Positions 46,609 through 56,312 of a stretch of DNA of 64,000 bases are shown here, one piece after another (positions within the stretch are counted from its first letter, which is position 1; every line of letters begins with the position of its first letter). The notes beneath the pieces are model-generated. The model saw nothing but the letters and a program-made list of their open reading frames with translations, made no database searches and had not been told where the DNA came from. The DNA is taken from positions 620,001-684,000 of the forward strand of contig NZ_CP011487.1 in NCBI RefSeq assembly GCF_001653475.1, written 5' to 3'. The stretch comes from Helicobacter pylori. GTDB taxonomy: Bacteria > Campylobacterota > Campylobacteria > Campylobacterales > Helicobacteraceae. The translations under genes were made by a program, and so were the position numbers.

Positions 46609-47112
46609 ATGTTATCAAAAGACATCATTAAGTTGCTAAACGAACAAGTGAATAAGGAAATGAACTCTTCCAACTTGTATATGAGCATGAGTTCTTGGTG
46701 CTATACCCATAGCTTAGATGGCGCGGGGCTTTTCTTATTTGACCATGCGGCTGAAGAATACGAGCATGCTAAAAAGCTTATCGTCTTCTTGAATGAAAAC
46801 AATGTGCCTGTGCAATTGACTAGCATCAGCGCGCCTGAACATAAGTTTGAAGGTTTGACTCAAATTTTCCAAAAAGCTTATGAACATGAGCAACACATCA
46901 GCGAGTCTATTAATAATATCGTCGATCACGCCATAAAAAGCAAAGATCATGCGACTTTCAATTTCTTGCAATGGTATGTGGCTGAACAGCATGAAGAAGA
47001 AGTGCTTTTCAAGGATATTTTGGATAAAATTGAGTTGATTGGTAATGAAAACCATGGCTTGTATTTGGCTGATCAGTATATCAAAGGGATCGCTAAAAGC
47101 AGGAAATCTTAA
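46609..47112 (+). CDS. pfr: Non-haem ferritin Pfr
   Basis: Pfr is the 24-subunit iron-storage ferritin of H. pylori. It is 167 residues long. The ferroxidase ligands are seen in LNEQVNKEMNSSNLYMSMSSW (E17), DHAAEEYEHAKKL (E50, H53) and AEQHEEEVLFKD. It is repressed without iron by apo-Fur at the upstream site and also contributes to nickel and acid tolerance. AAAGGAGA lies 6 bp before the ATG. It is followed by serB after 15 bp, but the two functions are unrelated. It corresponds to HP0653. Confidence 0.96.
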   Translation: MLSKDIIKLLNEQVNKEMNSSNLYMSMSSWCYTHSLDGAGLFLFDHAAEEYEHAKKLIVFLNENNVPVQLTSISAPEHKFEGLTQIFQKAYEHEQHISESINNIVDHAIKSKDHATFNFLQWYVAEQHEEEVLFKDILDKIELIGNENHGLYLADQYIKGIAKSRKS

Positions 47113-47127
47113 TTTTAGGGTCATTGA

Positions 47128-47751
47128 GTGCAAAAACTAGCCGTTTTTGATTTTGACTCCACGCTAGTCAATGCTGAGACGATTGAGTCTTTAGCGAGGG
47201 CGTGGGGGGTTTTTGATGAAGTGAGAGGGATCACTTCACAAGCCATGAATGGCGAGACAGATTTTCATAAAAGTCTTATTTTAAGGGTTTCTAAACTCAA
47301 AAACATGCCCTTAAAACTAGCCAAAGAAGTTTGTGAAAGTCTGCCTTTATTTAAAGGAGCGCTTGAGCTTATTAGCACTTTAAAAGAGAAAAATTACAAG
47401 GTGGTTTGCTTCAGTGGGGGCTTTGATCTAGCGACGAATTATTATAGGGATTTATTAAATTTAGATGCGGCTTTCAGTAACACGCTGATAGTGGAAAATG
47501 GTGCCTTAAACGGCTTGGTTACGGGGCATATGATGTTTTCACACTCTAAAGGCGAAATGCTTCTTTCCTTACAACGCTTGTTGAATATCAGTAAAACGCG
47601 CACTTTAGTCGTGGGCGATGGAGCGAATGACTTGAGCATGTTCAAACATGCCCATATTAAAATCGCTTTCAACGCTAAAGAGATTTTAAAACAGCACGCC
47701 ACGCATTGCATCAATGAGCCTGATTTAGCCCTAATCAAGCCTTTGATTTAA
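47128..47751 (+). CDS. serB: Phosphoserine phosphatase
   Basis: SerB removes phosphate from O-phosphoserine, the last step of serine synthesis. The 207-residue HAD-family protein has the catalytic motif DFDSTLV (D9, D11), then FSGGFDLATNYY (motif II Ser/Thr) and VVGDGANDLSMF (motif IV Asp pair). It starts at GTG (47128), 15 bp after pfr. The ACT regulatory domain of the longer SerB forms is absent. It is adjacent to the broken fucosyltransferase, whose ATG is 38 bp downstream. It corresponds to HP0652. Confidence 0.94.
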   Translation: MQKLAVFDFDSTLVNAETIESLARAWGVFDEVRGITSQAMNGETDFHKSLILRVSKLKNMPLKLAKEVCESLPLFKGALELISTLKEKNYKVVCFSGGFDLATNYYRDLLNLDAAFSNTLIVENGALNGLVTGHMMFSHSKGEMLLSLQRLLNISKTRTLVVGDGANDLSMFKHAHIKIAFNAKEILKQHATHCINEPDLALIKPLI

Positions 47752-47789
47752 AAAATTTTTTTTGTAAAATACTCCTTTAAAGGATAACC

Positions 47790-48230
47790 ATGTTCCAACC
47801 TTTACTAGACGCTTATACAGACAGCACCCATTTAGATGATACAACCCATAAACCCCCATTAAATATAGCCCTAGCCAATTGGTGGCCCTCAAAGAATAGC
47901 GAAAAAAAAGGATTCAGAGACTTCATTATTCATGTCATCTTAAAACAACGCTATAAAATCATTCTGCACAGCAACCCTAATGAACCATCAGATCTAGTCT
48001 TTGGCAATCTTAATTACGATGATTTGAGAATTAATTACGATGATTTGAGAGTTAATTACGATGATTTGAGAGTTAATTACGATGATTTGAGAAGAGATCA
48101 TGAACGCCTCTTATCAAAGGCTACCCCTCTTTTGGAGCTATCCCAGAACACCTCTTTTAAAATCTATCGCAAAGCTTATCAAAAGTCTTTACCCTTGTTG
48201 CGCACCATAAGGAGATGGGTTAGAAAGTAA
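47790..48230 (+). pseudogene. futB: Alpha-1,3-fucosyltransferase with the catalytic domain deleted
   Basis: The 146-residue frame keeps only the two ends of a FutA/FutB-type Lewis antigen fucosyltransferase (normally about 430-480 residues). Residues 1-73 match the N-terminus (MFQPLLDAYTDST, LANWWP, HSNPNEPSDLVFGN). The sequence then jumps straight to the heptad repeat region (YDDLRIN, YDDLRVN twice, YDDLR) and the C-terminal basic amphipathic tail (LLSKATPLLELSQNTSFKIYRKAYQKS). The GDP-fucose-binding core, including the family's FENTQGYGYVTEK-type region, is missing. The junction is in frame, so a small stable protein could be made but cannot transfer fucose. It corresponds to HP0651. Confidence 0.9.
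48012..48095 (+). repeat. 21-bp coding tandem repeat, four copies
   Basis: AATTACGATGATTTGAGAGTT and close variants repeat four times in frame, coding the heptad NYDDLR-V/I. The copy number in fucosyltransferase genes varies between strains and sets membrane-anchor/dimer-zipper length. Four copies is low by comparison with the 8-10 I recall as common. Confidence 0.9.
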
Positions 48231-48238
48231 GGCGTATT

Positions 48239-48868
48239 TTAAGATTGGTTAAGAAATTGGAGCGCTATTTTGAAATGCGCTAACGCTTCTTTTTTGAGCG
48301 TGGGGTTTTTGAGCATGTCCTCTAAAGCATGGGTGCTTAAAAAATGTTTTGTTTTTAAAGACACGATGTGCCCAAAGGATTCTTCTTTAGAAAGGTTTAA
48401 AAGGCGTTTGGGCAAAATCCCGCCAAATACCACAATGACTTTTGAAGCGCTGTTGTCTAATTGCCAAATTAAATGAAATAAGCATGCGTTGATTTCTTCT
48501 TCTAAATTAAGGCTGTTAGAGTCGCATTTAAGGAGCGATAAGATACTGCAATCTTTTAAGGGGTAGTTAAAAACTTTTTGGATAATGCTTTGCAACATGG
48601 CCGCTCTTAAATTGTTTAAGAAATTCAATTGGCTATCCAGCATGGGGGTTAGCGTAATGAAAGTGAGCTTAGAAGTGGGGTTAAAAAGCCCAATTACCGG
48701 TTTTGAATTTTGATGGCGTTTGCACAGATTGCAATTTTCTATGCCCTCATAAACTTGTTTGTTAAGGGGCTTATTTTGGGGCTTATTAAGGTTGGTATTC
48801 GTGTAAGTTTCGCCCAAAAGACGCTCCATATAAAGGGAGCGTAAAGTTTGAAGGAGTGGAAGTTGCAA
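48239..48868 (-). CDS. Uracil-DNA glycosylase family 4-like protein lacking the catalytic motif
   Basis: The 209-residue protein has the cysteine layout of iron-sulfur (family 4) uracil-DNA glycosylases: CNLC at residues 46-49, LLKCD at about 115 and INACLFHL at about 129. The C-terminal THALEDMLKNPTLKKEALAHFK parallels the family's HP-x-LLR-P-x-K-W motif. However, the uracil-activating GEAPG-type motif should lie near residue 75, where the sequence reads FITLTPMLDSQ. VIVVFGGILPKRLL also matches the family. It is thus a divergent or inactive member, perhaps structural. It is the last gene of the minus-strand run, convergent with futB. It corresponds to HP0650. Confidence 0.65.
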   Translation of the reverse strand: MQLPLLQTLRSLYMERLLGETYTNTNLNKPQNKPLNKQVYEGIENCNLCKRHQNSKPVIGLFNPTSKLTFITLTPMLDSQLNFLNNLRAAMLQSIIQKVFNYPLKDCSILSLLKCDSNSLNLEEEINACLFHLIWQLDNSASKVIVVFGGILPKRLLNLSKEESFGHIVSLKTKHFLSTHALEDMLKNPTLKKEALAHFKIALQFLNQS

Positions 48869-48873
48869 AGCGT

Positions 48874-50280
48874 TCAGTCTTTATGCTTTTTGAAAGCGTG
48901 AGGACTTAGCATGTTTTCTGGCTTAAAAATATCGTCCAGTTGCTCTTTAGTTAAGATTTTCTTTTCTAAAGCAATGTTATAGATGGAGCGATCGCTTTTT
49001 AAAGCTTCTTTAGCGATCATAGCGGATTTTTCATAGCCGATATGAGGGTTTAGTGCAGTAACAATGCCAATGCTGTTAAAGACATAATCGTGGCAAATCT
49101 TTTCATTAGCCGTGATGCCTTCCACGCATTTAGTCGTTAAAGTTTCAATCGCGCGCCCTAAAATCACAAAGGAATGGAAAAGCTTATAAGCGATAACCGG
49201 CTCAAACACATTGAGTTGCAATTGCCCTCCTTCGGCGGCTAACGCCACACTCAAATCATTCCCAATCACCGCAAAGCACACTTGATTGACCACTTCAGGG
49301 ATCACCGGATTGACTTTACCAGGCATAATAGAGCTACCTGGCTGCATTTTGGGCAAATTGATTTCATTCAGCCCGGCTCTAGGACCTGAGCTGAGCAACC
49401 TGAGATCGTTACAAACCTTAGAAAGTTTCACTGCAATACGCTTTAACACCCCACTCACTTGCACATACGCCCCCGTGCTTTGAGTGGCTTCTATCAAGTT
49501 ATTAGCCATGACAAAGGGGCGACCCGTTACTTCTTGGATTTTCTTTTCAATCAAACCGCGATAATCCGGATGCGAATTGATCCCTGTGCCAATAGCCGTG
49601 CCGCCTAAATTAAGCTCTCTTACCCAATTCCTAGCGTCTAAAACCTGCTCAATATCCCTATCAACCATCAAGGCGTAAGTTTCAAACTCTTGACCTAAAG
49701 TCATAGGCACAGCGTCTTGAAGTTGGGTGCGCCCCATTTTAATCACATGAGCGAATTCCTTAGCTTTTTGAGCGAAAGCGTCCCTTAAAGCCTTCATGGG
49801 AGCGACTAAATTACTCAAGCGCTCATAAATCGCGATTTTTAACGCACTAGGATAGGCGTCATTAGTGGATTGAGAGCGGTTGACATGGTCGTTTGGGTGG
49901 CAAAATTGATACTCGCCCTTTTTATGCCCCATGTATTCTAAAGCCAAATTAGCAATCACTTCATTCATGTTCATGTTCGTGCTTGTGCCAGCCCCCCCTT
50001 GAATCATATCCACAATGAATTGATCATGGTATTTACCATCAATCAACAAATCGCACGCATGGCAAATCGCAATCTTAAGCTTTTCATCAATCAAGCCTAA
50101 TTGCGCGTTAGCTAAAGCAGCCGCTTTTTTGACTTGAGCAAAAGATTTAATAAAAACAGGATAACTGCAAAGCTTGTCGTTGGTGATGAAAAAATTTTCA
50201 CTCGCTCTTAAAGTTTGGATCCCATAATAAACTTCATCGCTAATTTCCATTTGCCCAATGAAATCATGCTCAATACGCAT
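48874..50280 (-). CDS. aspA: Aspartate ammonia-lyase
   Basis: Aspartase deaminates aspartate to fumarate and ammonia, feeding fumarate reduction and acid resistance. The 468-residue protein has the superfamily signature GSSIMPGKVNPVIPE at about residue 316. GRTQLQDAVPMTLGQEF and TGTSTNMNMNEV-type (GAGTSTNMNMNEVIAN) segments complete the active site. The N-terminal RIEHDFIGQMEISDEVYYG is typical of AspA rather than fumarase C. It starts at an ATG preceded by AAGGAG. The UDG-like gene follows after 5 bp. It corresponds to HP0649. Confidence 0.96.
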   Translation of the reverse strand: MRIEHDFIGQMEISDEVYYGIQTLRASENFFITNDKLCSYPVFIKSFAQVKKAAALANAQLGLIDEKLKIAICHACDLLIDGKYHDQFIVDMIQGGAGTSTNMNMNEVIANLALEYMGHKKGEYQFCHPNDHVNRSQSTNDAYPSALKIAIYERLSNLVAPMKALRDAFAQKAKEFAHVIKMGRTQLQDAVPMTLGQEFETYALMVDRDIEQVLDARNWVRELNLGGTAIGTGINSHPDYRGLIEKKIQEVTGRPFVMANNLIEATQSTGAYVQVSGVLKRIAVKLSKVCNDLRLLSSGPRAGLNEINLPKMQPGSSIMPGKVNPVIPEVVNQVCFAVIGNDLSVALAAEGGQLQLNVFEPVIAYKLFHSFVILGRAIETLTTKCVEGITANEKICHDYVFNSIGIVTALNPHIGYEKSAMIAKEALKSDRSIYNIALEKKILTKEQLDDIFKPENMLSPHAFKKHKD

Positions 50281-50337
50281 AAAAGCTCCTTATGTAATAA
50301 TTGAAAAATATTCTAGCTATTGTAACCAAATATTGAG

Positions 50338-51606
50338 TTATTTTTCTTTTAAGCGCGCAACTTTTGCCCCTAAGGCGTTGATTTTATCCTCTAACCTCTC
50401 ATAACCTCTATCCAAGTGGTAAATCCTATGCACCCTACTCACGCCCTTAGCCACTAAAGCGGCTAAAATGAGAGCCGAAGAAGCCCTTAAATCGGTCGCC
50501 ATCACATCGCTTCCGGTAAGCTCTGTGGATCCGCTAATGGTAGCAACATTCGTTTTTAGGCTAATATTAGCCCCCAAGCGTTGCAGTTCGCTTGCATGCA
50601 TGAAGCGGTTTTCAAAAAGCGTCTCTTCAATCACGCTTGTGCCCAAACACTGCGTGGCTAACGCCATGAATTGCGCTTGCATGTCTGTGGGAAAACCAGG
50701 GTATTCTTTCGTGGTGATTTCAAAGGCTTGGCGTTTTTTGGCCGGATAAATTTCTATAGAATTTTCTTGAATGTCTAGCGAAAAACCAATTTCTATGAGC
50801 TTGTCGGTGATCGCTTGAATATGGTTAGGGATGATGCGATTGATTTTAAGCTGGCTGTTAGTGATAGCCCCCACGCATAAATAAGTGCCTGCTTCAATCC
50901 TGTCTGGTATGATTTGAATGTCTTTTAAATTCAAAGCGTCATTTTCTACCCCCCTAATCTTTAACTCGCTGCTGCCAACACCCTCAATTTCTACCCCTCC
51001 ACTCTGTAAAAACGCGCACAATTGAGTGATTTCTGGCTCTTTAGCGGCGTTAATGATGTGCGTGATCCCTCTAGCTAAGCTTGCTGCCATGAGGGCATTT
51101 TCTGTGCCTGTAACGCTGATTTTATCAAATAAAATATCATTCCCTTTCAAGCCTTTAGGAGCTTTTGCATGGATATAGCCTTGCTCAATTGTGATTTCAG
51201 CCCCTAATTGTTGCATCGCTTTTAAGTGCAAATCCACAGGCCTTGCTCCTATAGCGCACCCCCCTGGCAAACTCACTAAGCATTCTTTAAAACGCGCCAA
51301 TAAAGGGCCTAAAACCAAAATAGAAGCGCGCATTTTACGCACTAAATCGTAAGTGGCTTCGGTGTGGTGCAAGGATTTGGTGCTGATTTGAAGCGTGTTA
51401 GGATTAAGCCATTCTAATTCTGTGCCTAAATTTTGCAACAATAATGCCATCGCCTTTATATCCACCACTTGGGGCAAAGATTTGATTTTGATTTCTTGTT
51501 GGCTTAAAAGCGTGGCGGCTAAAATGGGGAGCGCGGAGTTTTTCGCCCCAGAAATTTCTACCCCCCCTTTTAAAGGGACTTGTCCTACAATCTCTAAAAA
51601 ATCCAA
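50338..51606 (-). CDS. murA: UDP-N-acetylglucosamine 1-carboxyvinyltransferase
   Basis: MurA commits UDP-GlcNAc (made by GlmU) to murein by adding enolpyruvate; it is the fosfomycin target. The 422-residue protein begins at TTG (51606), with AAGGA 5 bp before it. The catalytic Cys lies in [30 protein letters not shown] provides the N-terminal substrate site and [13 protein letters not shown] the hinge. The Cys is present, so fosfomycin sensitivity is expected by target. It follows the HP0647-like gene by 2 bp. It corresponds to HP0648. Confidence 0.96.
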   Translation of the reverse strand: MDFLEIVGQVPLKGGVEISGAKNSALPILAATLLSQQEIKIKSLPQVVDIKAMALLLQNLGTELEWLNPNTLQISTKSLHHTEATYDLVRKMRASILVLGPLLARFKECLVSLPGGCAIGARPVDLHLKAMQQLGAEITIEQGYIHAKAPKGLKGNDILFDKISVTGTENALMAASLARGITHIINAAKEPEITQLCAFLQSGGVEIEGVGSSELKIRGVENDALNLKDIQIIPDRIEAGTYLCVGAITNSQLKINRIIPNHIQAITDKLIEIGFSLDIQENSIEIYPAKKRQAFEITTKEYPGFPTDMQAQFMALATQCLGTSVIEETLFENRFMHASELQRLGANISLKTNVATISGSTELTGSDVMATDLRASSALILAALVAKGVSRVHRIYHLDRGYERLEDKINALGAKVARLKEK

Positions 51607-51608
51607 TT

Positions 51609-52016
51609 CTATCCTTTTTCTTTTTTATTCTTAAGGGCTAAGCCGGTAGCGTTAGCGATTTTTTGTGCATGACTAGGGTTAGCGCTTTCTAATTCTTGCC
51701 CAAAATTAATAGCGTCTTCTAATTCAAAAAATTCTGAAGCGACTAAATTTTGAATCGTTTCTAGCCACAGGGTTTCTTTGTCTTTAGGGCAAATTTTAAA
51801 ACGCTCATTAAAGCTGTTTTTAAGTTTTTCTAAAGCTGGCGCGCTTTTAAGGTTTTTGATTTGTTCGCTCAAATTTTCTAAAGAGAGGCTTTTATTAGGA
51901 AGATTTTGCTTTAAGGGGGGGCGAGAAAGCCTCCAAGCAAGCCCCACCAATAACACAGGTAGCAAGCATACAAAGAGGATCAAATACATGTAAGCATAAT
52001 AAATCAAATTGCCCAT
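51609..52016 (-). CDS. Single-pass membrane protein of unknown function
   Basis: The 135-residue protein has one N-terminal membrane segment ([18 protein letters not shown]) and a soluble, helical, lysine- and leucine-rich remainder ([39 protein letters not shown]). No known motif is visible. It lies between galU and murA with 2-11 bp gaps, so it probably shares their transcript. I have no function to offer. It corresponds to HP0647. Confidence 0.65.
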   Translation of the reverse strand: MGNLIYYAYMYLILFVCLLPVLLVGLAWRLSRPPLKQNLPNKSLSLENLSEQIKNLKSAPALEKLKNSFNERFKICPKDKETLWLETIQNLVASEFFELEDAINFGQELESANPSHAQKIANATGLALKNKKEKG

Positions 52017-52027
52017 GTTGATAAGAT

Positions 52028-52849
52028 TTACAAGCGTTTTTTATAATAAGCGTTACTCGCTTCAATATAGCCTTCCACGCTCCCGCAATCGTATCGTTTG
52101 CCTTTGAATTGGTAAGCGATGATTCGTTTTCTTTTGGCTTGAGTGAGTAAGGCGTCTGTGATTTGGATTTCATTGTTTTTACCCGGTTTCGTCTCGCTTA
52201 AAATTTCAAAAATATCCGGGGTTAAAATGTAGCGCCCTATCACGGCTAGATTGCTTGGGGCGTCTTCTTGGCTTGGTTTTTCCACCATGTCTTTAATCTC
52301 ATACACCCCCTCTTCTAACCATTCGCCCCTAATCACGCCGTATTTTGAAACTTCTTCTAGTGCCACTTCTTCAATGGCTACAATGGAGCATTGGTATTTT
52401 TGATACAATAAAATCATTTGCTTTAGCACGCTTGGATAATCATGGCTTATGCATAAGTCATCGGCTAAAATCACCGCAAAAGGCTCATTGCCTATGAGGG
52501 CTTCTCCGGTTAAAATCGCATGCCCTAAGCCTTTCATTTGCTTTTGGCGCACATAGGAAAAACAGCATTTTTCTATAATGTTACGAATGCTTTTTAGGGC
52601 GTTTTCTTTGTTGGTGCCTTGGATTTGATGCTCTATTTCATAGCTCGTGTCAAAATAATCTTCTAAACTGCGTTTGTTTCTGCCTGTAACAATCGCCATC
52701 ACTTCACAGCCTGCTTCCATCGCTTCTTCTACAGCGTATTGGATTAAAGGCTTATCCACAATGGGCAACATTTCTTTAGGAATGGTTTTAGTGATCGGCA
52801 AAAAGCGCGTGCCATAGCCAGCGGCAGGAAAAAGGCATTTTTTAATCAT
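52028..52849 (-). CDS. galU: UTP-glucose-1-phosphate uridylyltransferase
   Basis: GalU makes UDP-glucose for LPS core and O-chain sugars. The 273-residue protein opens with the nucleotide-binding PAAGYGTRFLPITKTIPKEMLP. FAVILADDLC carries the metal Asp, and GVYEIKDMVEKP and YDCGSVEGY complete the active site. It overlaps the upstream slt stop by 4 bp and precedes the small membrane-protein gene. It links the LPS and murein precursor genes of this strand run. It corresponds to HP0646. Confidence 0.95.
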   Translation of the reverse strand: MIKKCLFPAAGYGTRFLPITKTIPKEMLPIVDKPLIQYAVEEAMEAGCEVMAIVTGRNKRSLEDYFDTSYEIEHQIQGTNKENALKSIRNIIEKCCFSYVRQKQMKGLGHAILTGEALIGNEPFAVILADDLCISHDYPSVLKQMILLYQKYQCSIVAIEEVALEEVSKYGVIRGEWLEEGVYEIKDMVEKPSQEDAPSNLAVIGRYILTPDIFEILSETKPGKNNEIQITDALLTQAKRKRIIAYQFKGKRYDCGSVEGYIEASNAYYKKRL

Positions 52850-54528
52850 GGTTTGTCCTTTGAGTTAAGAGTTTGTTCTAAAAACGCATCAATAGGGATG
52901 AAATTCCCAAAAATTTCTTGATAAATCAAGTAATTGAGCATGACCCTAAAGCCATACAAACGGGTTTCGCTATAAGGCATAAGCTCCATGCTAAGCCATG
53001 GCTCAAAATGATTTTTTTCTTTAAATCGTTTGGAGCTTTCTAGCCACCTCCTTAAAAACCCAGGTCCAGCGTTATAAGCGTAGGCGACAAAAAGGGGGTG
53101 GTTGAATTCTTTTTTCAAATGGTTCAAGTAATAATTACCAAATTTGAGAGCGATATTGGGGTTAAACATGTCGTTTAAATCAACATTATCCATGCCAAGG
53201 CTTTTAGCGAAAGGTCCTACATTAAAGGGCATGATTTGCATAAGCCCTAGAGCGAACGAGCGAGAGATTAAAGCCGGGAGCAAGAAACTTTCTTGCCTAG
53301 CGATCGCATACGCCATAGCCTTTTCATCCACGCTTTGCCATTCAATAATGCCTTCATAAGGGGATAAATAATAATAAATCTTGTCTTTATTGCGTTGACT
53401 TAAAAGATAGGTCAATTCAGGGGCGCTTTTTTCATAATACAAGCTTTTTAGCATCGCATTAAACGCACCCTCATCTTTCAAACTCAAGGTTTTTTCCTTA
53501 AAAATTTGCCACGAAAAAGGGTCATAAGTGTTAAAAGGAGGGTCTTCTTGGCTTAAATTTTGAATGTGAGAAATGATGCGATAACTGGGCGTGGTTTGGA
53601 GCTTGCGGCTCGCATAAAGACTATAGAGGTTTAAGGCAGGGCTTTGTGAAAGGTGCTCCAAAACTTTTTTCTTTTTAGAGACTAAATACTGCCAAAAAAT
53701 CGCTCTGTCTTTTGAAAAATCATCGTCTTTAACAACCGCTTCTGAGCGTTCAAAATACTTGAGCGCTTTAGAGGGTTTTTTGCGCAAGATTTCATTAATC
53801 CCTAGGATAAAAAAGGTTTGCGCGTTGCTATAGGTAGCGTTACTTTTAGTGAGAGCGTCTTTAAAATGATCCAATTTAGGATCTAAAATAACCTGATAGA
53901 TCAAGCGGTTAAACGCCGGGTAATCTTCATCTAAAAGGCGGTTTAACTCTTTAATCGGGATATGCTTTTCAAAAATTTGGAGCTTTTTTTCATAACTCAA
54001 ATGATTGAAAAGCGCGCTAAACACTTGTGCGTTAGCCTTAAATAAAGAAGCACTCACATTCTTACTTTGCAAAATTTCTAATTCTTCATAAAGAATAGGG
54101 TAAGCCTCTTTGATTTTAATTTGTAAGGGCTTAAGGGTTTGAAGGGGGATTTTATCAAAATCTCTGATTTTTGATTTTAAAGCGATAGCGATACAGCTTG
54201 CTTGGAAAGTGTCTGCCTCTTCTAGCATGCTTTCTAAAGCTATTTGCTTGCAATGAATATCTTCAGGCAATTTAACATCAGGGCTTTTTTCTGAATCGTC
54301 TGAGCCTTTTTCTTGCATGGCCTTTTGCAGGGCGCTGTTTTTATTTTGAGTCAATTCATAGGCTTTTTTAGCGTTTTCTAAACTGGTTTTTTTATCGCTA
54401 ATATAACGCCATAAATAATAATCCCTAACGATCCCGGCGGGCTTTTTTTCTAAATCTTTTAAATTGAACTCGGCTTGAGAAAAACCAACGCCAAGCATGC
54501 CGATAAAAAATAAAATAAAAAAACGCAT
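52846..54528 (-). CDS. slt: Soluble lytic murein transglycosylase
   Basis: Slt cleaves murein between MurNAc and GlcNAc in the periplasm, making 1,6-anhydro ends. The start at 54528 gives 560 residues with a signal peptide (FILFFIGMLGVGFSQA). An in-frame codon at 54567 would run further into yggT and lacks a leader, so it is not used. The central superhelical region is alpha-rich (residues 60-390). The C-terminal lysozyme-like domain has the catalytic Glu in AIARQESFLLP, then ALGLMQIMP and YNAGPGFLRRWL. In H. pylori it affects autolysis and Nod1 ligand release. It corresponds to HP0645. Confidence 0.94.
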   Translation of the reverse strand: MRFFILFFIGMLGVGFSQAEFNLKDLEKKPAGIVRDYYLWRYISDKKTSLENAKKAYELTQNKNSALQKAMQEKGSDDSEKSPDVKLPEDIHCKQIALESMLEEADTFQASCIAIALKSKIRDFDKIPLQTLKPLQIKIKEAYPILYEELEILQSKNVSASLFKANAQVFSALFNHLSYEKKLQIFEKHIPIKELNRLLDEDYPAFNRLIYQVILDPKLDHFKDALTKSNATYSNAQTFFILGINEILRKKPSKALKYFERSEAVVKDDDFSKDRAIFWQYLVSKKKKVLEHLSQSPALNLYSLYASRKLQTTPSYRIISHIQNLSQEDPPFNTYDPFSWQIFKEKTLSLKDEGAFNAMLKSLYYEKSAPELTYLLSQRNKDKIYYYLSPYEGIIEWQSVDEKAMAYAIARQESFLLPALISRSFALGLMQIMPFNVGPFAKSLGMDNVDLNDMFNPNIALKFGNYYLNHLKKEFNHPLFVAYAYNAGPGFLRRWLESSKRFKEKNHFEPWLSMELMPYSETRLYGFRVMLNYLIYQEIFGNFIPIDAFLEQTLNSKDKP

Positions 54529-54536
54529 GGTTTTCT

Positions 54537-54830
54537 TTAAAGACTTTTGGCGAGCGCAAAAAGCCATTGGATGAGGGTTAAATCTAAAAATTTCAAAACA
54601 ATGACCACCACTAAAGGAGCGAAATCCAACCCATTAAACACAAGCTTGAATCTGGAGCGTAAAAAATAAAACACCGGCTCACACAAGCGAGCGAGGATTT
54701 GCATGATGGGGTTATTGGGGTTAGGCTGCACAAAGCTAATAAGCGAATAAATGATCACTACCCATATATAGATCGTAATGAGCGAGCTTAAAATCACCGC
54801 TACCGCATTAATAAGGGTAGAAAAAATCAT
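54537..54830 (-). CDS. YggT-family membrane protein
   Basis: The 97-residue protein is of the YggT type, with two membrane segments ([23 protein letters not shown] and [19 protein letters not shown]). Between them is the family's conserved [22 protein letters not shown]. Members have been linked to cell division, chloroplast cytochrome assembly and osmotic stress, but no biochemical role is settled. It overlaps gltX2 by 4 bp and ends 8 bp before the slt start. It corresponds to HP0644. Confidence 0.85.
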   Translation of the reverse strand: MIFSTLINAVAVILSSLITIYIWVVIIYSLISFVQPNPNNPIMQILARLCEPVFYFLRSRFKLVFNGLDFAPLVVVIVLKFLDLTLIQWLFALAKSL

Positions 54831-56146
54831 GCTTTAAGCCTTAAAACTTCTTGATGATGGCTTTGGATATAGGGGAAAATCAAAGGCAATTCAACGCCAT
54901 GCGAGTTCCCGGTTAAAAGGATGCGCAAAGGTTTGAAAAAATCCTTACCCTTAAGCTGGCTCAATCGCATGGCTTCCTTTTTAAAACTTTCAAAATCCTT
55001 ATACGCTTGAAAATCCATGCTTTTTAGGGCGTTAAAAAGCGCTAAACAACGCTCTTTAAAATCCTCGTTTTCATAAGTTTTAACAATATCTTTTGGCTCT
55101 AAAAACAACGAAATTTTTTCTTTCAATTCTAAAAGCGTGCCACATTCTTCTATAAATAATCTTAAAAGTCCTAGGAGTTTTTTATCTTTGATTAAAGTGA
55201 GTTCTAATAATTTTTCATCGTCTAAAAGCTTTAAATGCTCGTGGTTTAAGTGTTTTAAATATTTTAAATTAAAATGAGCTGGGGAATTAGAAAGATTTTT
55301 TAAATCAAACCATTCTATCGCTTCATCAAGGCTAAAAACTTCCTTAGGCACTTTATTACCGATAGTGATGAGGTAATTCACAATCGCAACGGGTAAAAAC
55401 CCTTGATTTAAAAGCCATTTCACGCTGGACGCTTCATCTCTTTTGCTCATCTTTTTACCGCTTGTTTCATCTAAAATAATGGGTAAATGCGCATAAACAA
55501 TCGGATCGTTTGAGCCTAAAGCTTGCTGGATTAAAATTTGTTTAGGGGTGTTACTCACATGATCTTCGCCTCTAATAATCAGACTGATTTCATAGAGCAA
55601 ATCATCGCATGCGCAAGCGAAATTATAAGTAGGGCTTTTATCCTTTCTTAAAAGCACAAAAGAATCCAATTCGTCAGGTTCAAATTTCACTTCTTTTTTA
55701 ATCGCATCATTGAAAGACACCGCATGATTTGGGGTTTTTAAACGCACCACAGGGGCATGGTGCTTGTCTTTTTCTAAAGCCTCCCACTCGTCTAAATACC
55801 TGAAAGGGCGTTTTTCATTTTTGGCTTTTTCTTTTTCTCTTTCTAAAAACTCCGCGCTCGCATAACAATAAAACGCTTTATTTTCTTTCAGTAATTTTTC
55901 TGCCATTTCTCTGTGATAATCTATGTTATGGCTTTGATACACGAGCTTGTCCCAGCTTATCCCCATAAGCTTTAAAATCTCTAAAATTTCCTGGTCTTTG
56001 CCTTCAATGTTGCGTTCTTTGTCCGTGTCTTCAATGCGGATGAGAAAGGGTTTGTGTTGCTGTTTGGCCACAATGTAGTTAAAAATGGCTGCCCTTAAAT
56101 TCCCTATGTGCATATCCCCTGTAGGCGAAGGCGCAAAACGAAGCAT
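54827..56146 (-). CDS. gltX2: Glutamyl-tRNA synthetase 2, tRNAGln-specific
   Basis: H. pylori has two GluRS. The second charges tRNAGln with glutamate, which GatCAB (gatB, this window) then amidates. The 439-residue class I synthetase shows the HIGH-type motif [11 protein letters not shown] and [11 protein letters not shown] (the KMSKS equivalent). [16 protein letters not shown] lies in the anticodon-recognition hinge. Assigning this copy as the tRNAGln-specific form rests on locus order (HP0643), not on residues I can verify. It is coupled to yggT by a 4-bp overlap. Confidence 0.92.
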   Translation of the reverse strand: MLRFAPSPTGDMHIGNLRAAIFNYIVAKQQHKPFLIRIEDTDKERNIEGKDQEILEILKLMGISWDKLVYQSHNIDYHREMAEKLLKENKAFYCYASAEFLEREKEKAKNEKRPFRYLDEWEALEKDKHHAPVVRLKTPNHAVSFNDAIKKEVKFEPDELDSFVLLRKDKSPTYNFACACDDLLYEISLIIRGEDHVSNTPKQILIQQALGSNDPIVYAHLPIILDETSGKKMSKRDEASSVKWLLNQGFLPVAIVNYLITIGNKVPKEVFSLDEAIEWFDLKNLSNSPAHFNLKYLKHLNHEHLKLLDDEKLLELTLIKDKKLLGLLRLFIEECGTLLELKEKISLFLEPKDIVKTYENEDFKERCLALFNALKSMDFQAYKDFESFKKEAMRLSQLKGKDFFKPLRILLTGNSHGVELPLIFPYIQSHHQEVLRLKA

Positions 56147-56257
56147 AAAAACCCTTTATTTAAAAATAATTTTTGATTATACCTAAAGAATACTTAATTA
56201 TGCTGTGGTAGTTCTGTTTTTATCAAACATGAAAAAGCATTGTTTAAGAGATTAGCA

Positions 56258-56273
56258 CTTGGCTAACGCCAAG
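56258..56273. repeat. Short inverted repeat downstream of frxA
   Basis: CTTGGC-TAAC-GCCAAG is a perfect 6-bp stem with a 4-base loop, extended imperfectly by AGCA/CTCT. It lies about 40 bp after the frxA stop and could be its terminator, but no T-run follows on the minus strand. Confidence 0.35.
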
Positions 56274-56312
56274 CTCTTTATGGTTGGTTATCCAAAAGCT
56301 AAAAGCGTTTTT

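Noticed and set aside
46506-46688. Minus-strand ORF over the pfr promoter and 5' end
   Set aside because: It overlaps a known control region and the start of pfr; composition and position explain it as chance.
48012-48095. CRISPR-like array in the fucosyltransferase remnant
   Set aside because: The 21-bp units are contiguous and coding in frame, with no spacers, so this is a coding tandem repeat.
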